NCBI RefSeq assembly: GCF_004745805.1
Contig: NZ_SRLQ01000004.1
Location: 310,001-374,000 of the forward strand
Direction of reading: 5' to 3'
Length of the DNA stretch: 64,000 bases
Source of the DNA: Mycolicibacterium sp. CH28
GTDB taxonomy: Bacteria > Actinomycetota > Actinomycetes > Mycobacteriales > Mycobacteriaceae
A program made the position numbers and the translations under genes. Under the pieces are notes generated by a model. The model made no database searches and was not told the origin of the DNA. It saw nothing but the letters and a program-made list of their open reading frames with translations. Positions 27,316 through 35,610 of the stretch are shown piece by piece (the stretch's first letter is position 1; every line of letters begins with the position of its first letter).

Positions 27316-28788
27316 TCAGTCAGTAGATTTCGGTGCAGTGCGAGATTGCGGTGGTTGGCTGATCGGAAGCGTCAATCGGAATATGGCGCCGCCGTCGCTG
27401 GGCAGGCACACCAGTGTCCCGTGGTGGGCCTCGGCGAGGGCGCGGGCGATCGGCAATCCGAGCCCGGCACCGCCGGAGTCACGGTCTCGGGCGTCGTCGA
27501 GCCGAACCAACCGGTCGAATATCCTCTCCCGATCGTTGTCGGGAACGCCTGGCCCGGTATCGGTGACCGTGACTTGCGCTGTGTCATCGACCGTTTCGAC
27601 GTTCACGGTGATCTGGCCCGAGGGTGGGGTGTGGCGACGGGCGTTGTTGAGGAGATTGGACAGGATCTGCGCGACCCGGGTCGGATCCGCTTCGACGAGG
27701 AGCTGTTGATCACCGGTACACCGCACGCTGACACCTGGCGCCAACATCGCGGCTCGATCCACTTCGTCGGCGACGATGCCGGCGAGGTCGGTGTGTTCGC
27801 GACGCAGGCTGAGGCCCGCGTCGATGCGGGCGATGTCGAGCAGGTCGCTGACCAGTCGGGCCGCCCTGCGGGTTTCGTTGCTCAACAGCTCGGCGTACCG
27901 GCCTGCCCGCGCTCCTGGCGTGCCGGCGTTGTTTGGCGCATCGGGGTACGTTCCAGTGCCGGCGATCAGCTGATCGGCGATGACCTGGATGCCCGCGAGT
28001 GGGGTCCGCAATTCGTGAGCAGCATCGGAGAGAAACTGCCGGCTCTGTGCCTCGGCCCGGAGAGCCGCGGTCGCGGCCTCCTTGGCGCCCTGCTCGGCGG
28101 ACTCCAGCGCATCGAGCATGCGGTCGAAAGCTTCAGCGGCCTTGCCGAGTTCGGTTTGCGGCCGATCCGGGTGGATACGGCGACCGCGGTCGCCGTGCGT
28201 AATGCCATCGGCCGTGTCGGTCAAGCGCTGCAGCGGACACAACGCACGCGCCGCCACCAACCGCACCGCCAGCGTTGCGATCACCAGCGTGCCGAGCGCG
28301 CCGAAGAGCATCTTGCGCCGCATGGCATCGCGAGTTCCGGTGATCCGGCTGGCGTCGGCCTGCACGGTCAGCAACGAGCCATCGGGCATGACACCGGTAA
28401 CTTTCAGGCTGGGCAGTTCCCTCCACGGCCGCGTGGTCCATTGCCCGCTGCCGGCCTGAACGGGCTCGGGTATCGGATGCGAATGTTGTGCCGCGGGAAT
28501 GAGCTGGGGGTCACCATAGACGGTGCCATCGGCGCTGACCAGCTGCGCCCGGAAATCCGGTGCGCGCATGACGTTCACCAGCTCTTGCGGGCTCAACCCC
28601 GCCGCGACCAGGGCTGGCGCATCGTAGAACACGTCGGTTAGTTCATCGTCGAGATCGTCGGTCAGCCGTGCCCCGAATGCAATGTCGAATGCAATACCCA
28701 CTACCACCAGCAGGGCAGCGATGAGCCCGATAACGGCAAGCGTGACACGTCGGCGCAGCGACGGTGTCGGCGTGACGTTCTGGCTCAC
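27316..28788 (-). CDS. OmpR-class sensor histidine kinase
   Basis: A 490-residue kinase. N-terminal TM segment (VTLAVIGLIAALLVVVGIAF), an extracytoplasmic domain of about 130 residues, a second TM near residue 165, a HAMP linker (DTADGITHGDRGRRI), HisKA with phosphoacceptor in SDAAHELRTPLAGI, and HATPase motifs ILSNLLNNARRHT, VTDTGPGVP and GGAGLGLPIARAL. All catalytic motifs are intact. Its ATG overlaps the stop of the response regulator gene by four bases (ATGA), so both are made together. The signal is unknown; its output likely includes the neighbouring aquaporin and small exported protein. Confidence 0.93.
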   Translation of the reverse strand: MSQNVTPTPSLRRRVTLAVIGLIAALLVVVGIAFDIAFGARLTDDLDDELTDVFYDAPALVAAGLSPQELVNVMRAPDFRAQLVSADGTVYGDPQLIPAAQHSHPIPEPVQAGSGQWTTRPWRELPSLKVTGVMPDGSLLTVQADASRITGTRDAMRRKMLFGALGTLVIATLAVRLVAARALCPLQRLTDTADGITHGDRGRRIHPDRPQTELGKAAEAFDRMLDALESAEQGAKEAATAALRAEAQSRQFLSDAAHELRTPLAGIQVIADQLIAGTGTYPDAPNNAGTPGARAGRYAELLSNETRRAARLVSDLLDIARIDAGLSLRREHTDLAGIVADEVDRAAMLAPGVSVRCTGDQQLLVEADPTRVAQILSNLLNNARRHTPPSGQITVNVETVDDTAQVTVTDTGPGVPDNDRERIFDRLVRLDDARDRDSGGAGLGLPIARALAEAHHGTLVCLPSDGGAIFRLTLPISQPPQSRTAPKSTD

Positions 28789-29492
28789 GGCGCGCTCGCT
28801 GACAACCGATAACCGATACCACGAACGGTGTGCAGCATTCGCGGACCATGGGCCTCGAGTTTGCGGCGCAGCGCGCTGATGTGGACCTCGACAAGGTTGG
28901 GGTCATAGGCGTCGTATCCCCACACTGCGGCGAGGATCTGGTCCTTGCTCACGACACGACCGCGCTGATCGGCCAGATAGGACAACAACCGTAATTCCGT
29001 GGCGGTCAGGTCCAGCACAGTTCCGGCGCGGCTCGCAGTCGACGCTTCGACGTCGAGCACAAGGTCACCGAGTTGGATGGCCGACGAGATCCGGCCCCTG
29101 CGTCGCAGCACCGCCGCCACCCGCGACAGTAACTCGGCAATCTCGAACGGCTTGACCACATAGTCGTCGGCTCCGCTGTCGAGCCCTCGCAGCCGATCTT
29201 CCAAGGCATCTCGCGCGGTCAGGAGCACGATGCCGGTGTCACCGTAGCTACGTACAACGTCGATCAGCGCGAACCCGTCCCGACCAGGCAGCATCACATC
29301 CAACACAACCACATCCGGTCGGAACGCCACCAACACGTCCTCGAGGCCTCCACCGTGGGCTCGCCCGCCGCTGATGTAGCCGGCGTCGGCGAGCGCCTCG
29401 ACGACCATCTCCCGTATCGCGACCGAATCTTCCACGACGAGTACCCGTGGCGGGTCGGGGTCGGAATTCTGCTTGGCGGACATATCAGACAT
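28785..29492 (-). CDS. OmpR/PhoB-family response regulator
   Basis: A 235-residue regulator. Receiver: VVEDSVAIREM near residue 20, phosphoacceptor D65 (VVVLDVMLPGRDG), LLTAR, and K114 (YVVKPFE). C-terminal winged helix: LDLTATELRLLSYLADQRGRV, then VEVHISALRRKLE and HTVRGIGYRLS. It is the first gene of the operon with the kinase. Two pairs of 11-bp-phased repeats lie 38-95 bases upstream, a strong sign of autoregulation; they also face the small exported protein at 29676. Confidence 0.94.
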   Translation of the reverse strand: MSDMSAKQNSDPDPPRVLVVEDSVAIREMVVEALADAGYISGGRAHGGGLEDVLVAFRPDVVVLDVMLPGRDGFALIDVVRSYGDTGIVLLTARDALEDRLRGLDSGADDYVVKPFEIAELLSRVAAVLRRRGRISSAIQLGDLVLDVEASTASRAGTVLDLTATELRLLSYLADQRGRVVSKDQILAAVWGYDAYDPNLVEVHISALRRKLEAHGPRMLHTVRGIGYRLSASAP

Positions 29493-29529
29493 TGTCGCTG
29501 GTGCGTGCGGGTCCTGTCACCGTTGGCAC

Positions 29530-29587
29530 CCTGAAGCGACCCTGAAGAAAATGCCTCCACTGCAACGGACTTCAGGTTCCCTTCAGC
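29530..29587. promoter_or_regulatory. Two pairs of 11-bp-phased CCTGAAG / CTTCAGG half-sites
   Basis: CCTGAAG at 29530-29536 and 29541-29547 are 11 bases apart; in the opposite orientation CTTCAGG at 29570-29576 and CTTCAGC at 29581-29587 are also 11 apart. The two pairs point at each other between the divergent response-regulator gene and the small exported protein gene, and match the pairs in front of the aquaporin. Confidence 0.78.
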
Positions 29588-29675
29588 CTGCCGCGCGATC
29601 GTCTAAAACGTTGGGCGACCGAATGTGAGCCGCCCGAGAGATCGAAATAACAGGCACACAGGAGGATTAGACACA

Positions 29676-29948
29676 ATGAGCAGTACCGTTGCTTCGCGAA
29701 TAGGCCGCTTTGTTGGGCTGTCGGTTGTCGCCGGCGGGATCGTCGGCGGGGCCACACTCGGGTTGGCGGGTGTGGCCGGCGCCGCCGATGTTCGGGAACC
29801 CGATGTCCGCTCGGGTCCGGTGGCCACCCCTGTGGTCACCGCCGATCCGGCTCAGGAGGCCGTGCCGGGCCGCTGGTATCACCGCCACAAGGTACATCTG
29901 TACCCGGAATTGAACGCGGCACAGTTCACCCCGCCGCCGAACAGGTAG
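29676..29948 (+). CDS. Small exported protein of a two-component regulon
   Basis: A 90-residue protein with a signal peptide (VGLSVVAGGIVGGATLGLAGVAGAAD) leaving a mature chain of about 55 residues rich in Pro, Val and charged residues with the motif GRWYHRHKVHLYPE. It has no recognised domain. AGGAGG lies 10 bases before the ATG, a strong ribosome site. The gene is divergent from the OmpR-type regulator and the phased repeats in between suggest direct control. A hairpin terminator follows 30 bases after the stop. Function unknown; a regulator-linked envelope peptide is plausible. Confidence 0.82.
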   Translation: MSSTVASRIGRFVGLSVVAGGIVGGATLGLAGVAGAADVREPDVRSGPVATPVVTADPAQEAVPGRWYHRHKVHLYPELNAAQFTPPPNR

Positions 29949-29977
29949 GTATCTGCCCATATACCGACGCGGCACCT

Positions 29978-30008
29978 CAGCCCCGCCCGACACCGTCGGG
30001 TGGGGCTG
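29978..30008 (+). terminator. Hairpin terminator without a U tract
   Basis: CAGCCCC-G-CCCGAC and GTCGGG-T-GGGGCTG pair around an ACC loop, giving a 14-bp GC-rich stem with one G-T pair. It lies between the convergent ends of the small exported protein gene (29948) and the kinase gene (30064). Absence of a T run is common in mycobacterial terminators. Confidence 0.7.
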
Positions 30009-30063
30009 TGCGTGGTGCCGGGCTGAGTTCGGATCTTCTGGTGTTCGACGGCACATCGCTCAG

Positions 30064-31461
30064 CTAGGCCGGTGGGCGGATGAATCGAACATGCGCGTCG
30101 AGACCGCCGCCGTGGGCGCGTGGCCTCAACTCGGCGGTGGCGTCGCTGGCGCGGGCGAGCCCGGCGACGATGGCCAGTCCCAGTCCGCTACCGGCGGTGT
30201 CGGTGCGTCCGCGCCAGAACCGATCGAAGGCACGGGTGCAGTCCTCGGGGGGCATGCCGGGTCCCTCATCCAGTACATGCAGGTCGACGGCGTCGACGGC
30301 GGGTGCTGGTGTGATGGTCACCTCGATGGTGCTGCCGACGGGCGACACGACCAGTGCGTTGTCGATGAGATTGTCGATGATCTGCTCGGCGGCGCCGGGT
30401 ACGGCCAGCGCGGGCGCCGATTCTGGCGCCGTCACGCCCAGGCGTACCCCGGATTCCTCGGCGAGCGGCTGCCACTGTTCGACTCGCGCCCGAGCGACAT
30501 GGGCGAGGTCCATCTCCTGTGGCACCACGGCGTCCTCGTCGGCCCGGGTGAGCATCAGCAGCGCGTCGACAATCCGCTGTAGGCGCAGTGCCTCATCCTG
30601 GGCTGCAGTGATCGTGTTGCGCGCGGCTTCGGGATCGGTATCGACGAGGTCGGCGGCGTTGTCCAGGCGCAGGCGCAGCGCCGTCAACGGTGTACGCAGT
30701 TGGTGGGAGGCGTCACCGGCAAACGAACGTTGCTGGCGCAGCAGGTCCTGGAGCCGATCAGCCATCGCGTTGACAGACCTTGCCAGGCTGCGGATTTCGG
30801 GCGCCCCGCCGGGCTCCGGGACGCGGGCTTCGAGCCGCCCTTCGGCCAGCAGTTCGGTGGTGGCGCGCAGTTGCCGCAGGCGCCGGGTGACCGTGCCGGC
30901 GAGGACGAACGCCACCGCTCCGGCCAGCAGCACCGTGATTCCGGCGACCAGCCACAGTGTGCGCAGTTGCCTGCGCACTTTGTCGGTCACCACCTGTGTC
31001 GGGTAGGTCAGCCGGACCGCACCGATGACCCGATCGCTGCTCACGATGGGGACCGCCACATAAAGCAGGTCGGTGCTCAGGCTGACCGAATGACGTTGCC
31101 CGGTAGCGATATCGCCAGACAGTGCCGTGGCGATCTCGGGCCGCGACCGGTAGGAGGTGCCCGCGGCGGATTGGTCGTCATCTGAGGTCACGATTGAATC
31201 GCCGGCGGCGTTGACGATGACCACCCGCGCTCCGCTGGCCTGGCGGTAGCGGTGCACGTCGGCGACCACGCGCGGATCAGGCGGCGTCGCTGCTTCGAGG
31301 GTGTCCTCGCTGCGCCCGCTGAGTAAGAAGGCGTCCCGTTCCAGCGCTGTCACAATGCGTTCGCGCTCGACGCGCTCCAAGTAGTTGCCCAGCGGGATGT
31401 CCTGCACCACCACGACCAGGAAGGTCACGGCCATGAACGCGGCCATGAGCCGCCACTTCAC
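30064..31461 (-). CDS. OmpR-class sensor histidine kinase
   Basis: A 465-residue kinase. A TM segment at residues 5-20, an extracytoplasmic sensor-like domain (residues about 40-155), a second TM at residues 170-190, HAMP (ATTELLAEGRLEARVP), HisKA with H253 in GDASHQLRTPLTALR, and HATPase with IDNLIDNALVVSP and GSGLGLAIVAGLA. The GTG at 31461 overlaps the stop of the regulator (GTGA). The sensor domain contains YVAVPIVSSDRVIGAVRL, like CHASE/sCACHE-type folds. Divergence from the ApbE and ferric-reductase operon suggests that operon is a target. Confidence 0.92.
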   Translation of the reverse strand: MKWRLMAAFMAVTFLVVVVQDIPLGNYLERVERERIVTALERDAFLLSGRSEDTLEAATPPDPRVVADVHRYRQASGARVVIVNAAGDSIVTSDDDQSAAGTSYRSRPEIATALSGDIATGQRHSVSLSTDLLYVAVPIVSSDRVIGAVRLTYPTQVVTDKVRRQLRTLWLVAGITVLLAGAVAFVLAGTVTRRLRQLRATTELLAEGRLEARVPEPGGAPEIRSLARSVNAMADRLQDLLRQQRSFAGDASHQLRTPLTALRLRLDNAADLVDTDPEAARNTITAAQDEALRLQRIVDALLMLTRADEDAVVPQEMDLAHVARARVEQWQPLAEESGVRLGVTAPESAPALAVPGAAEQIIDNLIDNALVVSPVGSTIEVTITPAPAVDAVDLHVLDEGPGMPPEDCTRAFDRFWRGRTDTAGSGLGLAIVAGLARASDATAELRPRAHGGGLDAHVRFIRPPA

Positions 31462-32138
31462 GAGGGAATCCCGAACCGGAAGCCGACCCCGCGGACCGCC
31501 TCGATCCAGCGCGGGTCGCCCAGTTTCTTGCGGATCGCGGCTACGTGCGCATCGACGGTCTTGGTGGTCCCATACCAGTTGACGCCCCACACCTGATGCA
31601 GGATCTCTGATCGGCGGTACACCGCGCCCGGATCTTCGGCGAGGTAGGAGAGTAGGTCGAATTCCTTGGCCGTCAAATGCACCTCGCGCTCAGCGACATA
31701 CACGCGCTGGGTGCGCCGGTCGATGCTGAGCGCCCCGATCGTGCGGGTGGTGCCGTCCTGGTCGGGGTGACCGTCTCGAGCGGCGGTGCGCCGCAGGACA
31801 GCGCGGATACGCGCCACAAGTTCATGCATGCCGAATGGTTTGACGACATAGTCGTCGGCGCCCATCTCCAGCGCCAGGACGCGGTCGATCTCCTCGCTGC
31901 GGGCACTGACCACGATGATCGGAACTTGCGAGAGTGCCCGGATCGCGCGGCAGACATCGGTGCCGTCCATATCGGGCAGCCCCAGGTCCAACAGCACGAA
32001 ATCCGGTTGATCTGCCGACACATTCGCCACGGCGGCGGTGCCGGTGCTGACCGGGTTCGCCTCGAAACCCGCTCGGTGCAGGCCCTCGCACAGGGCGGCG
32101 CTGACCGCATCGTCGTCTTCGACCACGAGAACCCGCAC
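31458..32138 (-). CDS. OmpR-family response regulator
   Basis: A 226-residue regulator. Receiver: VVEDDDAVSAAL, phosphoacceptor D51 (FVLLDLGLPDMDG), and lysine in DYVVKPFGMHE. The winged helix reads VHLTAKEFDLLSYLAEDPG, then KTVDAHVAAIRKKLGD and VRGVGFRFG. It precedes and overlaps the kinase gene. Three CTTG-centred half-sites spaced 11 and 22 bases lie upstream (32211-32250), between it and the divergent operon at 32274. Confidence 0.93.
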   Translation of the reverse strand: MRVLVVEDDDAVSAALCEGLHRAGFEANPVSTGTAAVANVSADQPDFVLLDLGLPDMDGTDVCRAIRALSQVPIIVVSARSEEIDRVLALEMGADDYVVKPFGMHELVARIRAVLRRTAARDGHPDQDGTTRTIGALSIDRRTQRVYVAEREVHLTAKEFDLLSYLAEDPGAVYRRSEILHQVWGVNWYGTTKTVDAHVAAIRKKLGDPRWIEAVRGVGFRFGIPS

Positions 32139-32210
32139 ATCCGCATTATGGGCCCGCCGCCGCCCGAGCCGTCACATCGTCGACGCGGTCTTCGACGAGG
32201 CTTCGCACGA

Positions 32211-32250
32211 TCTTGGACGATTCTTGGATATCACCGCGATCGTCCTTGAC
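32211..32250 (+). promoter_or_regulatory. Helically phased TCTTGGA half-sites
   Basis: TCTTGGA occurs at 32211-32217 and 32222-32228, exactly 11 bases apart; a third related CCTTGAC has its CTTG at 32245, 22 bases from the second. All lie on one face of the helix, immediately upstream of the operon starting at 32274 and divergent from the OmpR-family regulator, so they are candidate binding sites for it. Confidence 0.6.
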
Positions 32251-32273
32251 CGGCTGGCAGCTAGCGTGAACTC

Positions 32274-32579
32274 ATGAGATCGAAAGTGGCGGTGATTGTT
32301 TCGCTGATGTTCGTGCTGGCTGTCGGTGGGGCCGCCCTGGCCGTAAACACCAGGATCCTGAACACCTCGCCGCAGCCCGACATCGGGCGCGCGAACGAAC
32401 TATTGCTCCCCAGCGGGGCGCCGCCCGCTGCGACGCCACCACCGATCACCACCCCGGCGGTGCTACCTGCACGGACGCCGGCACCGCCGACGTCAACTGG
32501 GGCGCCGCACCGCGACGATCACCATGGCGCCGGCGAGCACGCGACAGCCGAAATGGCCGACGATGAGCGCGACGACTGA
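32274..32579 (+). CDS. Small exported or membrane-anchored protein
   Basis: A 101-residue protein with an N-terminal signal or anchor (VAVIVSLMFVLAVGGAALAV), then a Pro/Thr-rich stretch and an acidic, His-containing tail (PHRDDHHGAGEHATAEMADD). No domain recognised. It is first in an operon with a second small membrane protein, an ApbE flavin transferase and a ferric-reductase/ferredoxin fusion. It contains STGAP, which partly resembles an ApbE flavinylation motif but lacks the acceptor threonine. The stop overlaps the next gene. Confidence 0.7.
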   Translation: MRSKVAVIVSLMFVLAVGGAALAVNTRILNTSPQPDIGRANELLLPSGAPPAATPPPITTPAVLPARTPAPPTSTGAPHRDDHHGAGEHATAEMADDERDD

Positions 32580-32850
32580 CTCCCACACCCCGCAGCGGTC
32601 GCCCGCGCGATGGTCCAAGCTCGCCGCCACCGCCCTGTCGGCAGGAGCGTTGGTCGGGATCGTCCAAGCACTGAGTGCGAGCGCGGTGACACCGGCAGTC
32701 GCGCCGATCGGGGCCGGCGGCGACCTTCCGAGCGCGGCAACCCTTCAGCCCGTTCGCTCGGCCCCCGAAGCGGTCCCGGCACCGTTGCCGCCACGCGCGT
32801 CCGCTGCTCCCGTTGTGCCTGACGGAGTGTCGAGAGCCTCCGGTGGCTGA
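32563..32850 (+). CDS. Small membrane-anchored protein
   Basis: A protein of about 95 residues with one hydrophobic segment (LAATALSAGALVGIVQALSA) after a basic N-terminus and a Pro/Ala-rich extracytoplasmic tail. No domain recognised. The start is uncertain: ATG at 32563 overlaps the upstream gene by 17 bases, an ATG at 32524 by 56, and neither has a clear ribosome site. The stop overlaps the start of the ApbE gene, so it is part of the same flavin/electron-transfer operon. Confidence 0.6.
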   Translation: MSATTDSHTPQRSPARWSKLAATALSAGALVGIVQALSASAVTPAVAPIGAGGDLPSAATLQPVRSAPEAVPAPLPPRASAAPVVPDGVSRASGG

Positions 32851-33814
32851 GGTGCTCTCGGACATCGACTGGCCGCTTGCCGGCGCCCGCGGTCAAGCCC
32901 GTGTCCACGCCGAGTCGCTACAGACGGACCGGCGTCCGGCGATGGGCGGCACCGCCGCGATCACCCTTGTCGGCGGACCGCCCGGGCTGCTCGACGACTG
33001 CTTCGGGCTGCTAGGTGAGCTTGAGCAGGCCTGGAGCCGCTTCCTGCCGAGCAGCGACGTATGGCGGCTCAACTGGTCCCAGGGCCGTCCCGTACGGGTG
33101 CGTCCCAGCACCGCGAGGCTGGTGGCCGAACTGATCGATGCCTGGGCCTTGACCGACGGCGACTTCGACCCGACCGTGTTGCCGCAGCTGGTGGCCAGTG
33201 GTTACGACGCCAGCCGCGTTGACGCGTCACGGCGCACGTCACTGCCCGAGACCGCGGCGTGGCCGGGCGAGGTCGCCGGCATCGAGATCGCCGGTCTGGA
33301 TATTCGGCTTCCGCTGGGCACCACACTCGACCCGGGCGGGCTGGGGAAGGGCCTGGCCGCCGACATGATCGCCGAACTCGCGCTCGACCGCGGCGCCGAT
33401 GGGGTGTTGGCGGAGGTCGGGGGCGACCTGGTGGTCGCCGGATTGGCCCCCGACGCCACGGCCTGGACGATCGGCATCGCCGACCCGTTCACGCCGGGGG
33501 AGTTGGTGAGCGTGATCCGGCTTGCCCGTGGCTCGGTGGCGACGTCGAGCCGGCTCGTGCGGGTCTGGGCCAGCTTCGACGGTCCGGCCCATCACCTCAT
33601 CAACCCCGGCACCGGCGTGGGTGCGGTGACTCCGACGGTCACCTCGACCGTCATCGCCGGCACCGGTGTCAGGGCCGAAGCTCTGGCCAAACTGGCGTTC
33701 GTGCGTGACTCCCATCGGCTGCTGGACTGGCTGCCCCGTGCTGGCGCCGCGGGACTGATCGTCGCGGCTGATCAGCGGCACACGTGCACGGTGAACTGGG
33801 GAGATTTCGCATGA
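32843..33814 (+). CDS. apbE: ApbE-family FAD:protein FMN transferase
   Basis: A 323-residue ApbE, which covalently attaches FMN to a threonine of extracytoplasmic redox proteins using FAD and Mg2+. Motifs: DFDPTVLPQLVASG, the FAD/metal loop TTLDPGGLGKGLAADMI, ADGVLAEVGGDLVVAG, GSVATSS, and HHLINPGTG. No lipoprotein box is present; export may rely on another route, or it acts at the membrane face. The GTG at 32843 overlaps the previous gene, and the stop overlaps the ATG of the reductase (ATGA). No FMN-binding-domain substrate is encoded in this window. Confidence 0.9.
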   Translation: MAEVLSDIDWPLAGARGQARVHAESLQTDRRPAMGGTAAITLVGGPPGLLDDCFGLLGELEQAWSRFLPSSDVWRLNWSQGRPVRVRPSTARLVAELIDAWALTDGDFDPTVLPQLVASGYDASRVDASRRTSLPETAAWPGEVAGIEIAGLDIRLPLGTTLDPGGLGKGLAADMIAELALDRGADGVLAEVGGDLVVAGLAPDATAWTIGIADPFTPGELVSVIRLARGSVATSSRLVRVWASFDGPAHHLINPGTGVGAVTPTVTSTVIAGTGVRAEALAKLAFVRDSHRLLDWLPRAGAAGLIVAADQRHTCTVNWGDFA

Positions 33815-35298
33815 CCGATCCGCAGCTGTGGTGGTACGTCGCCCGGGCCAGCGGCCTGGTGGCCTGGGCCGCGATGACCGGCTCGGTGGTGTGGGGTGTG
33901 CTGCTGGCCACGCGGGTGCTGCGGTCCATCGATAACCCAGCGTGGCTGCAAGACCTGCATCGCTGGCTCGGCGGCACCGCGCTGATCATGGCCGGGTTAC
34001 ACATGCTGTCGCTGATGCTCGACACCTGGACTCACTTCTCGCCCACCGAGGTGCTCGTGCCATTTGCGGCGGGCTACCGGCCCTTGCCGATTGCCATGGG
34101 CATCGTCGCGTTCTACCTGCTGGTCGCCGTCTACGGATCCACCCTGCTGCGGCCGAGGATGCCGCAGCGATTCTGGAAGGCGCTGCACTACGGTAGCTAC
34201 GCGTCGGCGATCCTGGTGTCCTTCCATGCCGGCTGGTCGGGCAGCGACGTGGGTTCTTGGGGCTATCGACTGGCGGCCTTCACCCTGCTGGGTTTGACCA
34301 CCGTGGCCGTGCTCGTGCGAGTGCTGACCGCTGCCGCGCCGCTCCCGCCGCCCCCACGCCGGCACGCTGCACCGCCGCGCCCGATGACCGTTACCGCAAC
34401 CTATCCGCTGGCCCGCGAGGTCCTCGGCGTCGATCTGTCGATGCAGGACGGGACCGAATTGCCGATCTGGACGCCCGGCGCCCACGTGACCTTGTACCTG
34501 CCCGGCGGATTGACGCGTTGCTATTCACTGTGCGGCGACCCGGCCGACCGCAGTCGATACCGAATCGCCGTGCACCGCGCGGGATCCTCACGTGGGGGGA
34601 GCACCTGGCTGCACGCCAACGCGGCGGCCGGCGCGATTCTGGACGTATCCGGTCCTGACAATCACTTCACACTCGAGCCCGCACCGGAGTACATCTTCGT
34701 GGCTGGCGGGATCGGCATCACCCCCATCCGGGCGATGATCGAAGCGTTGCCCGCACATCGGCGATGGCGGCTTGTCTATATCGGTCGAAGCAGGGCCACA
34801 ATGGCTTTCAGCGGCGAATTGCAGCAGCGGTGGCCCGAACACGTTAGCGTCTACGCCCGCGATGAAACGGGCGTCCGACCTGATCTCGCGCGTATCCTCG
34901 ACGGCACGACAGCGGCGGTGTACTGCTGCGGGCCCGCGTCGATGACCGAAGAACTCGCGGCCCTCGTCCCGGCTCCACGTCTGCACATCGAACGGTTCAC
35001 CCCGATATCGCAACAGCTAGACGGTCCACGTCGCGCCTTCGAGGTGACCTGCACCCGTAGCCGCACCCAGGTGCACGTCTCAGCGCATCAGTCGCTGCTC
35101 GATGCGCTCGAAAGTGCCCACCTGCCCGTGTACTCGTCATGCCGCGAAGGAATCTGTGGCGCGTGCCAACTCCGCGTCCTCGCCGGCCATCCCGAGCACC
35201 TGGACTCTGTTGTGGGTGATGAGGACAAGGACCGGGCGGACATTATCTATCCGTGCGTCTCGCGCTCCCGCACCTCGTCCCTGACGCTCGATCTGTAG
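33811..35298 (+). CDS. Ferric-reductase-like heme membrane domain fused to FNR and 2Fe-2S ferredoxin
   Basis: A 495-residue fusion. Residues 1-185: six TM segments with histidines suited to bis-heme b binding (LHRWLGG, AGLHMLS, ALHYGSY, SFHAGW). Residues 195-400: flavodoxin-reductase module with RCYSLCGDP for flavin and FVAGGIGITPIRAM for NAD(P)H, then YCCGPASM. Residues 410-495: plant-type ferredoxin with SCREGICGACQL and a distal YPCVS, giving C-x4-C-x2-C-C ligation. The chain predicts electron flow from NAD(P)H through FAD, 2Fe-2S and heme across the membrane, fitting an ApbE neighbour that flavinylates an outside acceptor. GGGGAG lies 7 bases before the ATG. Confidence 0.9.
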   Translation: MTDPQLWWYVARASGLVAWAAMTGSVVWGVLLATRVLRSIDNPAWLQDLHRWLGGTALIMAGLHMLSLMLDTWTHFSPTEVLVPFAAGYRPLPIAMGIVAFYLLVAVYGSTLLRPRMPQRFWKALHYGSYASAILVSFHAGWSGSDVGSWGYRLAAFTLLGLTTVAVLVRVLTAAAPLPPPPRRHAAPPRPMTVTATYPLAREVLGVDLSMQDGTELPIWTPGAHVTLYLPGGLTRCYSLCGDPADRSRYRIAVHRAGSSRGGSTWLHANAAAGAILDVSGPDNHFTLEPAPEYIFVAGGIGITPIRAMIEALPAHRRWRLVYIGRSRATMAFSGELQQRWPEHVSVYARDETGVRPDLARILDGTTAAVYCCGPASMTEELAALVPAPRLHIERFTPISQQLDGPRRAFEVTCTRSRTQVHVSAHQSLLDALESAHLPVYSSCREGICGACQLRVLAGHPEHLDSVVGDEDKDRADIIYPCVSRSRTSSLTLDL

Positions 35299-35610
35299 TG
35301 GGGCGACACGCGCATGACCCAACTCAGCGCGAAGACGAACTGCAACAAGCCGAAATACAACCCGACCCGAGCCGTCGCCGCACGTGTCATCGCAGTCCTC
35401 CCGCCGGCACGGCCGCCAGTCTACGATCGCGCCGGGGCGCTGACCCGCTGGTTGAGCAGCTCCGGCTCTCCCCAAGTGTGTTTGAACCGCCCCGGTGCCC
35501 GTCGGGTGTCGGCTTTGGGCAAGGTGAACGCAGCCCTTCCCGCGCGTGACGGTTCGGCGATGCGTCCGGCGATTCGCCGCACTGTCACTCCCGGCGCAGG
35601 CTATGAATCA
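35299..35610. other. Intergenic, nothing recognised
   Basis: 312 bases between the reductase fusion and the small conserved gene at 35611. The sequence is GC-rich with mixed composition. No domain-bearing frame, tRNA, perfect dyad or terminator hairpin was found by eye. It must hold the promoter of the downstream gene if that gene is independently expressed. Confidence 0.5.
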
